DNA of 56,290 bases. Origin: Pseudomonadota bacterium. GTDB taxonomy: Bacteria > Myxococcota_A > Polyangia > Polyangiales > Polyangiaceae. Location of the stretch: positions 1 to 56,290 of the forward strand of contig JAEYYX010000007.1 in assembly GCA_023428245.1 (NCBI GenBank). The letters are read 5' to 3'. The notes under the pieces were generated by a model. That model was not told where the DNA came from. It did no database searches and saw only the letters and a list, made by a program, of their open reading frames with translations. Position 1 is the stretch's first letter. Each line of letters begins with the position of its first letter. Position numbers and translations under genes: made by a program. Shown one piece after another: positions 34,965-42,646 of this stretch.

Positions 34965-35566
34965 CGCACTCGCTCCAAGAGCCGCGCTGCGGCTCTGCGC
35001 ACACTCACATCCGTCCCTGCCCCCGCGGCAAGTTCTTCCGATCCCTCAGCAAGGAGGCCGAGCGGGAACCACTGAGCTCCCTGGACTTCGTCGCTCGCCT
35101 GAAGGGAGAGATCGGGCGCCCGAAACAGAGCGCGAACGTCAAAATGCAGGTGTGCGGGGCTCTGCCCGTGGGCGGGGATCGAGTGAATATCGAGGTCGAA
35201 AGAGGACTCAATCAGCGAGAGCTCTTCGAGCCCCGTTTCTTCTCGTACCTCGCGCCGCGCTGCTTCAAGCAAGGAGACATCTCCAGGTTCAACGTGCCCG
35301 CCCGGCTGGAGCCAGAGGCCGAGCTTTCGGTGATGAATCAGGAGCAAGCTAGCCTCGTCGGGACTGAGCACGAATGCGCTCGCAGTGAAGTGACCGGGCT
35401 CAAAGAGCTCGCGGGAAAAGGCGCCGGGGGACGGGGCGTCTTCGAGCAAATGAGTCATGCGCGCTCGCGCCGGGCCGAGCTCTGGCCGCGCTACACGGCC
35501 GAGCGCCTCGAGGGTCGAGACGGCGATAGGGTCCGAAGGGGTGGCCACCGGGCGTGCTCTTCCCAT
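34961..35566 (-). CDS. Nudix hydrolase
   Basis: The Nudix box is GGHVEPGDVSLLEAARREVREETGLEE, matching GX5EX7REUXEEXGU, preceded by FTASAFVLSPDEASLLLIHHRKLGLWLQPGG. It hydrolyses a nucleoside diphosphate linked to some moiety; substrate unknown. ATG 35566 keeps the helical N-terminus typical of this subgroup (201 aa); ATG 35458 is an alternative. Neither has a clear Shine-Dalgarno. First gene of an operon with the RlmI-like methyltransferase, divergent from rsgA. Confidence 0.88.
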   Translation of the reverse strand: MGRARPVATPSDPIAVSTLEALGRVARPELGPARARMTHLLEDAPSPGAFSRELFEPGHFTASAFVLSPDEASLLLIHHRKLGLWLQPGGHVEPGDVSLLEAARREVREETGLEELSLIESSFDLDIHSIPAHGQSPAHLHFDVRALFRAPDLSLQASDEVQGAQWFPLGLLAEGSEELAAGAGTDVSVRRAAARLLERVR

Positions 35567-35689
35567 GAGGCCGCGATGGCGACAAGCCAGCGAGCGCTTG
35601 CAGAGCGCTGCGCTCGCGGGAAGGCCCGGGCCAAGTTCGCACCATGCTGCCAGTTGACAGCACAGGGTTTCCGACCCTTGCTTGCACTC

Positions 35690-36766
35690 GTGCACGACAC
35701 CCTCCTGACCCTTGGCTGGAACGAGTACGCTGCTCGCGCGTCCGGTCGTCTCGGGGCGCTCGACGAAAGTCGGCTCGCGCGCGTGGTCGGGCAACACCGG
35801 AGGCAGTGGGACGTCGCGGGCGCCAGCGGCCTGGAGCGCGCGGTCCTCGCTGGGCGCCGTTACAAGCCCGACGGTGCGCAGAAAGTCACCGACATTCAGC
35901 CCGTCGTCGGCGACTGGGTCCTCATCCGGCGCGCAGACGGGCTCGGGAAAAGCGACTGGCCCGTGATCGAGGAGGTTCTGCCTCGTGCGGGCACTTTGTC
36001 GAGAAGCGCCGCTGGGCGGAATGGCCAAGGACAGGTCGTCGCAGCGAACGTCGATCGGATCGCCGTTGTGGCCGCCTGCTCTCCGCCAGGCAGCTCCGAA
36101 GGCGCGCGCGATCGCGCTTTGAACCCAAGGCGCATCGAACGCTACCTGACGGCCATTGAGGCAGGAGGCGCCTCCCCTCTGGTCATTGTGAACAAGGCGG
36201 ACATCACAGATGAGGGTCCGGAACTCGCAGAGCGTCTCCGGGCTCGCCTGATCCGGGTGCCTGTCATTCTAGCAAGCGCGAAGTCCGGCCTCGGCCTCGA
36301 TGAACTCGCCTCTCTCGCGGCGGCACGCCACACCATTGGATTCGTCGGCCTCTCAGGCGTGGGAAAGTCTTCCCTCGTGAACGCCCTTGTCGGGGAAGAC
36401 CGACAGCGCACACAGGCAGCGCGCGAGGAGGACGCCCGCGGGCGCCATACCACGACCCATCGTGAGCTCTTCATAGCCCCCTCCGGAGCCCTGATCATCG
36501 ACACGCCTGGCATGCGCGAGTTCTCTCTCGACACGTCAACAGCGGAAGAGGACTTGAGCGCCTTCGACGACATCGCCCTCCGGGCGGATGGGTGTCGCTT
36601 TCGGGATTGCTCGCACCGCGCGGAACCCGCCTGCGCTGTGCGCGACGCGGTCAGTCGGGGAGAGCTCGATCCCGACCGCCTCCGCAGCTACCAGAGCCTG
36701 AAGGATGAGATTCTCGCTCGCGACAAGGCGGCGCGCGAAGGCCGACCTTCGCGACCGGGCCGATAG
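35690..36766 (+). CDS. rsgA: Ribosome small-subunit-dependent GTPase
   Basis: The circularly permuted GTPase order is visible: G4 NKAD (168-171), G1 GLSGVGKSS (220-228), G3 DTPG (271-274). An N-terminal OB-like domain (PVVGDWVLIRR) precedes it and a zinc knuckle follows (Cys302, Cys307, His309, Cys315). RsgA checks and matures the 30S decoding centre. The open frame runs far upstream, but similarity begins near LGWNEY, so GTG 35690 is used; TTG 35678 is also possible. TTGACA at 35654-35659 may be a -35 element, but no -10 was clear. Confidence 0.93.
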   Translation: MHDTLLTLGWNEYAARASGRLGALDESRLARVVGQHRRQWDVAGASGLERAVLAGRRYKPDGAQKVTDIQPVVGDWVLIRRADGLGKSDWPVIEEVLPRAGTLSRSAAGRNGQGQVVAANVDRIAVVAACSPPGSSEGARDRALNPRRIERYLTAIEAGGASPLVIVNKADITDEGPELAERLRARLIRVPVILASAKSGLGLDELASLAAARHTIGFVGLSGVGKSSLVNALVGEDRQRTQAAREEDARGRHTTTHRELFIAPSGALIIDTPGMREFSLDTSTAEEDLSAFDDIALRADGCRFRDCSHRAEPACAVRDAVSRGELDPDRLRSYQSLKDEILARDKAAREGRPSRPGR

Positions 36767-36920
36767 TGATCGCTGTTTCCTGATTCTCCCCTCGGAGCCT
36801 CTGCTCAGCAAACCGCGCTTTTTCGCGCAGACGGACGGTGCTTTCCGTTCATAAACCCTAAGCAGATCGTCAGTCTGGCCGTTTTGAATTCCGAGGAACG
36901 GCCGACCGTCGACGATACCC

Positions 36921-37685
36921 ATGAATCGAAGCGTGCTCTTGGTGGGTCTCGGGCTCACCTCACAGGAAACGATGGAATCGGTGCTCCGAGCGTCCATCCT
37001 TTCTGAGAACCTCGAGATTCAGAGCTGCACGGACTCCCGGAACGCTGACCGGCTCCTCTCCGAGCGAGTCCCGGCGATTGTCATCTGCGGCGAGGATCTG
37101 GCGTTCGGACAGGGCGGGGCCGTGGAATTCCTCTCGAACATCCGCGAGCACTCTCCGAAAACAATCCGCATCCTCCTCTTGACTCGGAGCGCCCCCGAGG
37201 TGTTGATCGGCGCCGTCAATCGAGCGGAAGTATATCGATTTTTGAAGCCCCCGCTCACCGCCGTGGAGATCCACGAGGTCCTCGAAGAGGCCCTCAGATT
37301 GGTCCGGGTCACCGAGGCGCAGGAGGTGGTCTGGAGTGCGGCTTGGGAACAAAAGCTCGCAGTCGAACGTGTCTTCGAACACTTCGCCAAGATTCCTGAG
37401 GCGCCCCACGATCCGTCCGTCGTCGCGCGAATCGCTGAGCTCCAAGAGCAGGGAGCAATACGGTCCACAAGCCATGGTCCGAACGGCTCTATGCAGAAAC
37501 TCAGTACACGCGAGCGAGAAATCGTCGAAAAGTTGGCAGCTGGCCACCGCGTCAAGGATATCGCTGGCGTCCTCGACATCAGCACGCACACAGTTCGAAA
37601 CCACCTCAAGGCCATCTATCGCAAGCTGAACGTGCGGTCGCAGCTCGATCTCTTGAGCCTATTTTCGCGCAATTTCCCGCGATAA
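36921..37685 (+). CDS. Pseudo-receiver response regulator with LuxR-type HTH
   Basis: Residues ~1-125 have receiver topology, ending in the switch YRFLKPP (Lys109), but the acidic pocket and phosphoacceptor are missing: the usual IVDDE start reads LLVGLG, and the Asp strand reads AIVICGEDL with Gly57 at the phosphorylated position. A Glu/Val-rich linker follows. Residues ~191-250 are a LuxR/NarL helix-turn-helix (STREREIVEKLAAGHRVKDIAGVLDISTHTVRNHLKAIYRKL), which binds DNA. Activity is probably controlled by protein contacts or expression rather than phosphorylation. It stands alone, with no histidine kinase nearby. Confidence 0.9.
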   Translation: MNRSVLLVGLGLTSQETMESVLRASILSENLEIQSCTDSRNADRLLSERVPAIVICGEDLAFGQGGAVEFLSNIREHSPKTIRILLLTRSAPEVLIGAVNRAEVYRFLKPPLTAVEIHEVLEEALRLVRVTEAQEVVWSAAWEQKLAVERVFEHFAKIPEAPHDPSVVARIAELQEQGAIRSTSHGPNGSMQKLSTREREIVEKLAAGHRVKDIAGVLDISTHTVRNHLKAIYRKLNVRSQLDLLSLFSRNFPR

Positions 37686-38101
37686 TGGGGCCATTTCCGT
37701 GACGCGAGGCGGTAGCTCATGGCTGCCGCAAAAGTCCACGCCAGTCGCGCTGTTCCCGCTCGACTCTGTGAGCAACGAGGAAGAGTCGTTGTGAGTCACC
37801 CGAGAGCGGCAGATCCGTCACGCCGCGCAAAAGACTCAGGAAACGGTGCGCGGTGCGGACGACTGTCCGCATTTCGCGACGTTCGCTCGGCCGTGAGCGA
37901 TATCGGACGGGGAGTCGTTTGTTGGTAGAAGAATTTTGCCCGAAGATCTGGACATCGATCTCGATTCACACATAATAATGAGAGCTGAGAGTGAGAAGCG
38001 CTCCGGAATAGGGGCTGGACGGCTTCTCACGGTTCAAACGACGCGAACCGGATTTCTCATCGCAACAGACCGCCCCAACAAAATTTCGTAAGGACTTCCA
38101 A
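37686..38101. other. 416-bp intergenic region before the small basic protein
   Basis: A 69-codon frame at 37719-37928 has a weak Shine-Dalgarno but an Arg/Ala-rich, domain-less translation, and I do not call it a gene. The right half is noticeably AT-richer than its surroundings and contains the candidate promoter at 37949-37976, leaving a ~115-nt leader before the ATG at 38102. Confidence 0.5.
37949..37976 (+). promoter_or_regulatory. Candidate sigma70-type promoter of the small basic protein gene
   Basis: TGGACA (37949-37954) and CATAAT (37971-37976) are spaced 16 bp apart, each matching five of six consensus bases, in a locally AT-rich stretch. Confidence 0.5.
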
Positions 38102-38473
38102 ATGGCAGCAAAGAAAAAAGGCAAGAAAAAGACGGCAAAGGTAGCCAAGGTCGCGAGCGGCGCGACAATTCGTCAGGGCGACAAGGCCGCTTTCGTCCGT
38201 TCGCTTCCGCGTAGCATGGCTGCGAGCGAGGTCGTCGACCGCGCTAAGGAGAAGGGCATGATCATCTCCAAGGCCTACGTGCACAACATCCGTTCCGCCG
38301 CGAACAAGGCCGCCCGCGCCCTGATGGCGAAGGAAGGCAAGAAGACCGTCAAGGGCAACAAGGCGAAGCTCGAGAGCCAGCTCAAGGAGCTCGTCATCGC
38401 TCTCGGCCCCGCTCGCGCAAAGAAGCTTCTTTCGCAGGTCGAGGTCTCCTTGGCCATCGCGGCGAAGAAGTGA
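38102..38473 (+). CDS. Small basic protein of a myxobacterial family
   Basis: The 123-residue protein begins with a Lys-rich stretch (MAAKKKGKKKTAKVAKVA) and carries a conserved-looking core, DKAAFVRSLPRSMAASEVVDRAKEKGMIISKAYVHNIRSAA, which looks like a helix-turn-helix, then a Lys/Ala helical tail. I recall related short basic proteins in myxobacteria; a nucleic-acid-binding role is inference. The isolated position, AT-rich promoter and two consecutive terminator hairpins suggest strong independent expression. Confidence 0.85.
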   Translation: MAAKKKGKKKTAKVAKVASGATIRQGDKAAFVRSLPRSMAASEVVDRAKEKGMIISKAYVHNIRSAANKAARALMAKEGKKTVKGNKAKLESQLKELVIALGPARAKKLLSQVEVSLAIAAKK

Positions 38474-38482
38474 GCTGTCCCG

Positions 38483-38502
38483 GACCCGGACATTTGTCCG
38501 GG
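38483..38502 (+). terminator. First hairpin after the small basic protein
   Basis: ACCCGGAC-ATTT-GTCCGGGT, a perfect 8-bp stem with tetraloop, 9 bp after the stop, followed by TCATTGCTC with few T residues. Confidence 0.55.
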
Positions 38503-38514
38503 TTCATTGCTCAA

Positions 38515-38559
38515 TGACAATCGGCCAAGACGCGGCGAGCGCTTGGCCGATTGTCTTTT
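38515..38559 (+). terminator. Strong Rho-independent terminator
   Basis: GACAATCGGCCAAG (38515-38528) pairs perfectly over 14 bp with CTTGGCCGATTGTC (38541-38554) around a 12-nt loop and runs into TTTTT. It ends transcription of the small basic protein gene and could also stop readthrough from bfr on the other strand. Confidence 0.93.
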
Positions 38560-38627
38560 TGTCTCCAGGCTTTCGGACCTGGATCACAGCTAGGTTCTTC
38601 CGCGGTGACGTGCGAGCGCGACCTTCT

Positions 38628-39104
38628 TTAAGTGAGGTCGCCGATCATTTGCGCGAGGTAATGTTCGCGCCCGAGGTCCCTCACGATGCTGAGCTGGGTT
38701 TCGAGGAAGTCGACAGCTTCTTCTTCTTCGACCAAGATTCTTTCGAAGAGGGAGCGTGTCCCGCCGTCGCCGACCGATGTCGCCAGAGCGATCCCCCCGT
38801 TCAAGCGCGCCACCGCCGCGACCTCGAGCTCCAAATCGAGCTGATGCATCTCGATCGGATCCTCGCCGACCCTCACCGGGTTCAGACGCTGCATGTTGGG
38901 CGTCCCGTCGAGGTAGAGGATGCGCTCGATGACTTCATCAGCGTGCCTCATTTCCTCGATCGATTCCTTCCTCTTCTGCTCTGCCAGCCGCTTGTAGCCC
39001 CAGTTCTTTAGCATTTTAGCATGAATGAAATACTGGTTGATGGCTGTCAGCTCCGCGGTGAGGATCTGATTCAACAGATCGATGATTTGAGGATCGCCCT
39101 TCAT
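38628..39104 (-). CDS. bfr: Bacterioferritin with an altered ferroxidase ligand
   Basis: The 158-residue protein aligns without gaps to E. coli Bfr numbering (recalled sequence): Glu18, Glu51, His54, Glu94 and Glu127 of the diiron site and the haem ligand Met52 are present. Position 130, His in canonical Bfr (EEGHIDWLE), is Ala here (EEEAVDFLE). Bfr forms 24-mer iron-storage shells with haem between subunits. Loss of His130 should weaken or change ferroxidase chemistry, perhaps as one member of a two-subunit pair. Divergent from bfd, its usual functional partner. Confidence 0.95.
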   Translation of the reverse strand: MKGDPQIIDLLNQILTAELTAINQYFIHAKMLKNWGYKRLAEQKRKESIEEMRHADEVIERILYLDGTPNMQRLNPVRVGEDPIEMHQLDLELEVAAVARLNGGIALATSVGDGGTRSLFERILVEEEEAVDFLETQLSIVRDLGREHYLAQMIGDLT

Positions 39105-39281
39105 TCTCTCGTTTTACCCCAGGCGCTCAGGGCGCCCCGTCGATTTTCGCGGCTGAACGAGCTTTTCAAGTTCACCCGAATGGGCGCCCAGTAGTCTCAC
39201 CTCGGTTCCCCGCAGAAGCCGGCTTTGTGGTGCGTTATCGAGCATTTGTGGCAGAGGGCGAAATTCCGTGGTCGGCTCGAT

Positions 39282-39296
39282 TGAAAGTGACTTTCA
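39282..39296. promoter_or_regulatory. Fur-like 7-1-7 palindrome before bfd
   Basis: TGAAAGT-G-ACTTTCA is a perfect 7-1-7 inverted repeat with the geometry of the Fur box TGATAAT-N-ATTATCA, matching it at 10 of 14 positions. It ends 52 bp before the bfd start in a locally AT-rich stretch. Confidence 0.6.
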
Positions 39297-39348
39297 TTGT
39301 GATATTCCAAGCGGCGGAGGGCTTCAGCCAGTTCTCCCCTTCGCCCGT

Positions 39349-39552
39349 ATGATTCTCTGTCACTGTTCGAAAGTCACCGACCGCGCCATCGAATCTGCTC
39401 TCGACGAGGGAGCGAGCTCGCTCGAAGAGGTTCGAGCTCTGACCCGCGCAGGCCGATGCTGTGGCGGTTGCCTCCCGGCGGTCGCTGAGCTCGTGAGCCG
39501 CCGCATCCCGCTCCGCATCGCCCCAGCGGGCGTCGATCTCGCGGCTGAGTAA
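39349..39552 (+). CDS. bfd: Bacterioferritin-associated ferredoxin
   Basis: The 67-residue protein has the BFD [2Fe-2S] cysteine pattern C-X-C-X31-C-X2-C: Cys4, Cys6, Cys38, Cys41. Bfd donates electrons to the Bfr haem and mobilises stored iron. ATG 39349 gives the canonical MILCHCSKVTD start. A Fur-like palindrome upstream fits induction under iron limitation, as known for bfd in other bacteria. Confidence 0.94.
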   Translation: MILCHCSKVTDRAIESALDEGASSLEEVRALTRAGRCCGGCLPAVAELVSRRIPLRIAPAGVDLAAE

Positions 39553-39601
39553 CGACCGAGATCTTTGACATACCGGGCGAATTGGCCGAGCTTCGGCCCG
39601 C

Positions 39602-41059
39602 ATGCCCGCGTCCATCCACTTGCGCTCGGTTGCTTTGGCGCTGCTCGGCGCTCTCTTCACTCCCTTTCCGAGTGCCGCTGAAACGCCCACGCCAGCTCGA
39701 GCGAGCTCCGGCGCTCAGACCGCTTCGCGTCCCATCCCAGAGCTCCCGTCGATCGAGTACAAGCTCGAAAACGGACTGAACGTGGTCCTCAGCCCCGACC
39801 CTGCGGCGCCGATCGTAGCGACTGAGATCGTCTACATGGTCGGCTCCGGACACGAACCCAGGGGGAAAACCGGCTTTGCGCACCTCTTCGAACACTTGAT
39901 GTTCCAGGGGAGCAAACACTTCAACACCGAGTATTTCACGCCTTTCGAGCCGATCGGCGCCGAGGTGAACGGCACTACGAACAACGACCGGACCAACTAC
40001 TACGAACATGTCCCGCGTCAGTTCGCGGAGCTCACGCTGTGGATGGAATCGGACCGGATGCGCTCGCTGGTCGACGTGCTTGACCAGACCAAACTCGACA
40101 ATCAAAGGGACGTCGTCAAAAACGAGCGCCGCGAGCGCTATGAGATGAGCCCCTACGGGATGGCCTTCTGGCACATGGGTGAGGCCCTCTATCCCCCGGG
40201 TCACCCCTACCGCCACAGCCCGATCGGGTCCCACGAAGACCTCACGAACGCGAGTCTCGAGGACGTGCGCGCCTTCTTCCGGAAGTACTACGTGCCAGCG
40301 AACGCCGTTCTGGTCATCGCGGGTGGCTTCGAAGAAGCCGAAATGCGCGGACTCGTCGAGAAGTACTTCGGGGACATCCCTGGCGGTTCGCGGGCTCCGC
40401 GCCCGGAAATCCCGAAGAGCGCCGAGCCAAGTGTACGCCCCGATCGGATCCACTGGATGGTAGAAGACCAGATCCAACTGCCGCGCGTCTACCTTGCCTT
40501 CGACTCGCCCGCGCTCTTCGAGCCTCTCGACGCCGAGCTCGACCTTTTGTCGAACATCCTGGCCGACGGCAAATCGAGTCGCCTCTACCAGTCTTTGGTC
40601 TATACGCAAAAGCTCGCCAAGGACATCGACGCCTATCAGATCTCTCGCGACCTCGCGGGCGTCTTCGTCATTCAAGCGACCCTTGCGCCCGGCGTTTCAC
40701 TCGAGACCTTCGGTCCTGCCCTCGAACGCGAGCTCATGCGAGCTCTCGAGACCGAGCCCACCGAAGCGGAGCTGGTTCGTGCGAAAAACGCCTTCAAGAA
40801 GGACTTCTACCATCGGATCGAAAGCGTCGGGGACCGGGCAAGCCTGCTCGGCGCCTACGCGACGAAGCTCGGACGCGCTGACGGTCTTGCTTACGACTAC
40901 GAGCGCTATGTGAATGCCACAGCCCAGAGCGTGCTCTCGGCCGGAAAGGAAATTCTCTTGATGGATCGCTCGGTCCGACTGGACTTCGTCCCAGGAAAGC
41001 GCGGAGCCCCTATCCAAGACCTCACCCCGAAGAGCCCTCGCCAGGAGACTCAGAAATGA
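39602..41059 (+). CDS. M16 zinc peptidase, catalytic subunit
   Basis: A signal peptide ends near SAAETP. The inverted zinc motif HXXEH is HLFEH at 94-98 and the third ligand is Glu175 (NQRDVVKNE), with the expected ~76-residue spacing. The second M16 half (VYLAFDSPALFEPLDAELDLLSNIL, KSSRLYQSLV) is present. It should be a periplasmic peptidase. Its stop overlaps the next gene as ATGA; that gene is the non-catalytic partner. Confidence 0.95.
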   Translation: MPASIHLRSVALALLGALFTPFPSAAETPTPARASSGAQTASRPIPELPSIEYKLENGLNVVLSPDPAAPIVATEIVYMVGSGHEPRGKTGFAHLFEHLMFQGSKHFNTEYFTPFEPIGAEVNGTTNNDRTNYYEHVPRQFAELTLWMESDRMRSLVDVLDQTKLDNQRDVVKNERRERYEMSPYGMAFWHMGEALYPPGHPYRHSPIGSHEDLTNASLEDVRAFFRKYYVPANAVLVIAGGFEEAEMRGLVEKYFGDIPGGSRAPRPEIPKSAEPSVRPDRIHWMVEDQIQLPRVYLAFDSPALFEPLDAELDLLSNILADGKSSRLYQSLVYTQKLAKDIDAYQISRDLAGVFVIQATLAPGVSLETFGPALERELMRALETEPTEAELVRAKNAFKKDFYHRIESVGDRASLLGAYATKLGRADGLAYDYERYVNATAQSVLSAGKEILLMDRSVRLDFVPGKRGAPIQDLTPKSPRQETQK

Positions 41060-42588
41060 AATTGTCCCGCTGGACCGTTCTCCCGATCTTCGCGCTCAGC
41101 CTGCTCGGATGCAGCCAGAGCGCCCCCCCCGCGGCGGCTCCCGCCGAGAAGCCGGCCCCCTCCGAGCCGGAAGCGACGCAGGTCCCCGATCCTCGCTACG
41201 CCGAGCTCCCGAAGCCGCGCGGAGAGAATCCCTGGGCGCCACCGCCTCCCAGTGTTTTTCAGCTCAAAGCTGGCCAAAAGGTTTGGCGCCTCGAGCAGGG
41301 GCCCTCTCCGCTATTCTCTCTCCACCTCGTGCTGCCGCGCGGCGCTTCGGCCGATCCGCGCGACAAGATCGGCTTGACCCAGCTCACGGCCGATCTCTTG
41401 GATGAAGGTGCGGGCGGAAAGAGTGCCCTCGAAATCGCCGACGCCTTGTCGCTGCTCGCGACAGACTACAGCGTTTCGGTCCAACAGGACACAACGCTGC
41501 TCACGCTCAACGGACTCGCCGAGAACCTCGACGCATCCCTCGCGCTGCTCTCTCAGATCGTCCAGAAGCCCACCCTCAGCCAGGCCGAGTTCGACAGGCG
41601 ACGCGACCACGCCGTAGCGGTAGCCCTGTCCCGAAAGGATGAGCCCAGCTCACGCATGCGCGAAGAGCTGAGCCGCGCGGTCTTCGGAGACGGCTACTCC
41701 GGACCTCACACGAGCGGCACAGTCGAGAGCCTGAAGCGCATACGACTCGCGGACGTCCGCGCCCACGCCCGCGGTCTGCTCGCCGGTCTGGAAGCGGAGT
41801 TCGTCTTCGTGGGCCCGACCGGCGAGAACGAGCTCAAAGCGCTCCTCGAGAAGCACTTCTCCAGTTTCCGCGGAAAATCGACACTCAAGGTAGCGCCCGT
41901 CGCACAAGAGATTGCGCCCACCGAAGTCGTCGTCATCCCATTCCGCGGGGCCGCACAATCGGCTCTCGGTCTCGCCAAGCGGACTCGCGGCGCCGACAGC
42001 CCCGACTATTACCAAGAGCTCGTAATGAATGAGCGAGTGGGCGGCTCGTTCACCAGTCGCCTCAACATGGTTCTCCGCGAGGAGAAGGGCTACACGTACG
42101 GAGCTCACAGCGGCTTCCAGCGCGCTCGCAATGTGGGCATGTTCACCATCATGGCAAGCGTGCACGCTCAGGCGACGGCGCTCAGCGTGCAAGAGATCTT
42201 CCGTGAACTCGACCGCCTCTGCCGCGAGCCCTTCGAGGAGCTCGAACACAAGGAAGCCGTGAGTGGCCTCCTCCTCGGCTATCCCCTCCGCTTCGAATCT
42301 GCAGGCAGCACCGCGGCTCAGCTTGCCACCCTCCCGATGTACGGGCGCGGTCCTGAATTCCTCACAGATTGGCCGAAGAAGGTGAGTGAGGTGTCACTTG
42401 CAGAGGCTCGCAAGGCGGCCGAGTCCTTCTGTGATTCCCGCTCGTTCCACATCGTCGTGGCGGGCGATGACACGCTCGTTGTGCCTGAACTTGAGAAGCT
42501 GGGACTGCGAACGACTCTACTCACACGGCAAGGCGAGTCGCCCGCGGCACCTGAAACTTCCAAGGGGGCAGGCACTTCGACCCATTGA
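41056..42588 (+). CDS. M16 peptidase-like lipoprotein, non-catalytic subunit
   Basis: The lipobox LLGC at Cys15 or so (LSLLGCSQS) makes this an anchored protein. It has the M16 fold, but the region that should carry HXXEH reads GLTQLTADLLDEG, so zinc is not bound. The C-terminal half keeps the substrate-binding Arg/Tyr motif (MVLREEKGYTYGAHSGF). Such catalytic/non-catalytic M16 pairs work as heterodimers, as in mitochondrial processing peptidase. The 4-base overlap with the upstream gene supports a 1:1 complex. Confidence 0.93.
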   Translation: MKLSRWTVLPIFALSLLGCSQSAPPAAAPAEKPAPSEPEATQVPDPRYAELPKPRGENPWAPPPPSVFQLKAGQKVWRLEQGPSPLFSLHLVLPRGASADPRDKIGLTQLTADLLDEGAGGKSALEIADALSLLATDYSVSVQQDTTLLTLNGLAENLDASLALLSQIVQKPTLSQAEFDRRRDHAVAVALSRKDEPSSRMREELSRAVFGDGYSGPHTSGTVESLKRIRLADVRAHARGLLAGLEAEFVFVGPTGENELKALLEKHFSSFRGKSTLKVAPVAQEIAPTEVVVIPFRGAAQSALGLAKRTRGADSPDYYQELVMNERVGGSFTSRLNMVLREEKGYTYGAHSGFQRARNVGMFTIMASVHAQATALSVQEIFRELDRLCREPFEELEHKEAVSGLLLGYPLRFESAGSTAAQLATLPMYGRGPEFLTDWPKKVSEVSLAEARKAAESFCDSRSFHIVVAGDDTLVVPELEKLGLRTTLLTRQGESPAAPETSKGAGTSTH

Positions 42589-42646
42589 AGGCGGACACTG
42601 CCGTTCCATTTGACCCGCCCGGGTCCTGGTGGAAAGGTTCCGCGCG

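Noticed and set aside
37719..37928. 69-codon frame after the LuxR-type regulator
   Set aside because: Shine-Dalgarno-like GAGGCGG is present, but the product is Arg/Ala-rich, has no domain and lies inside a promoter region.
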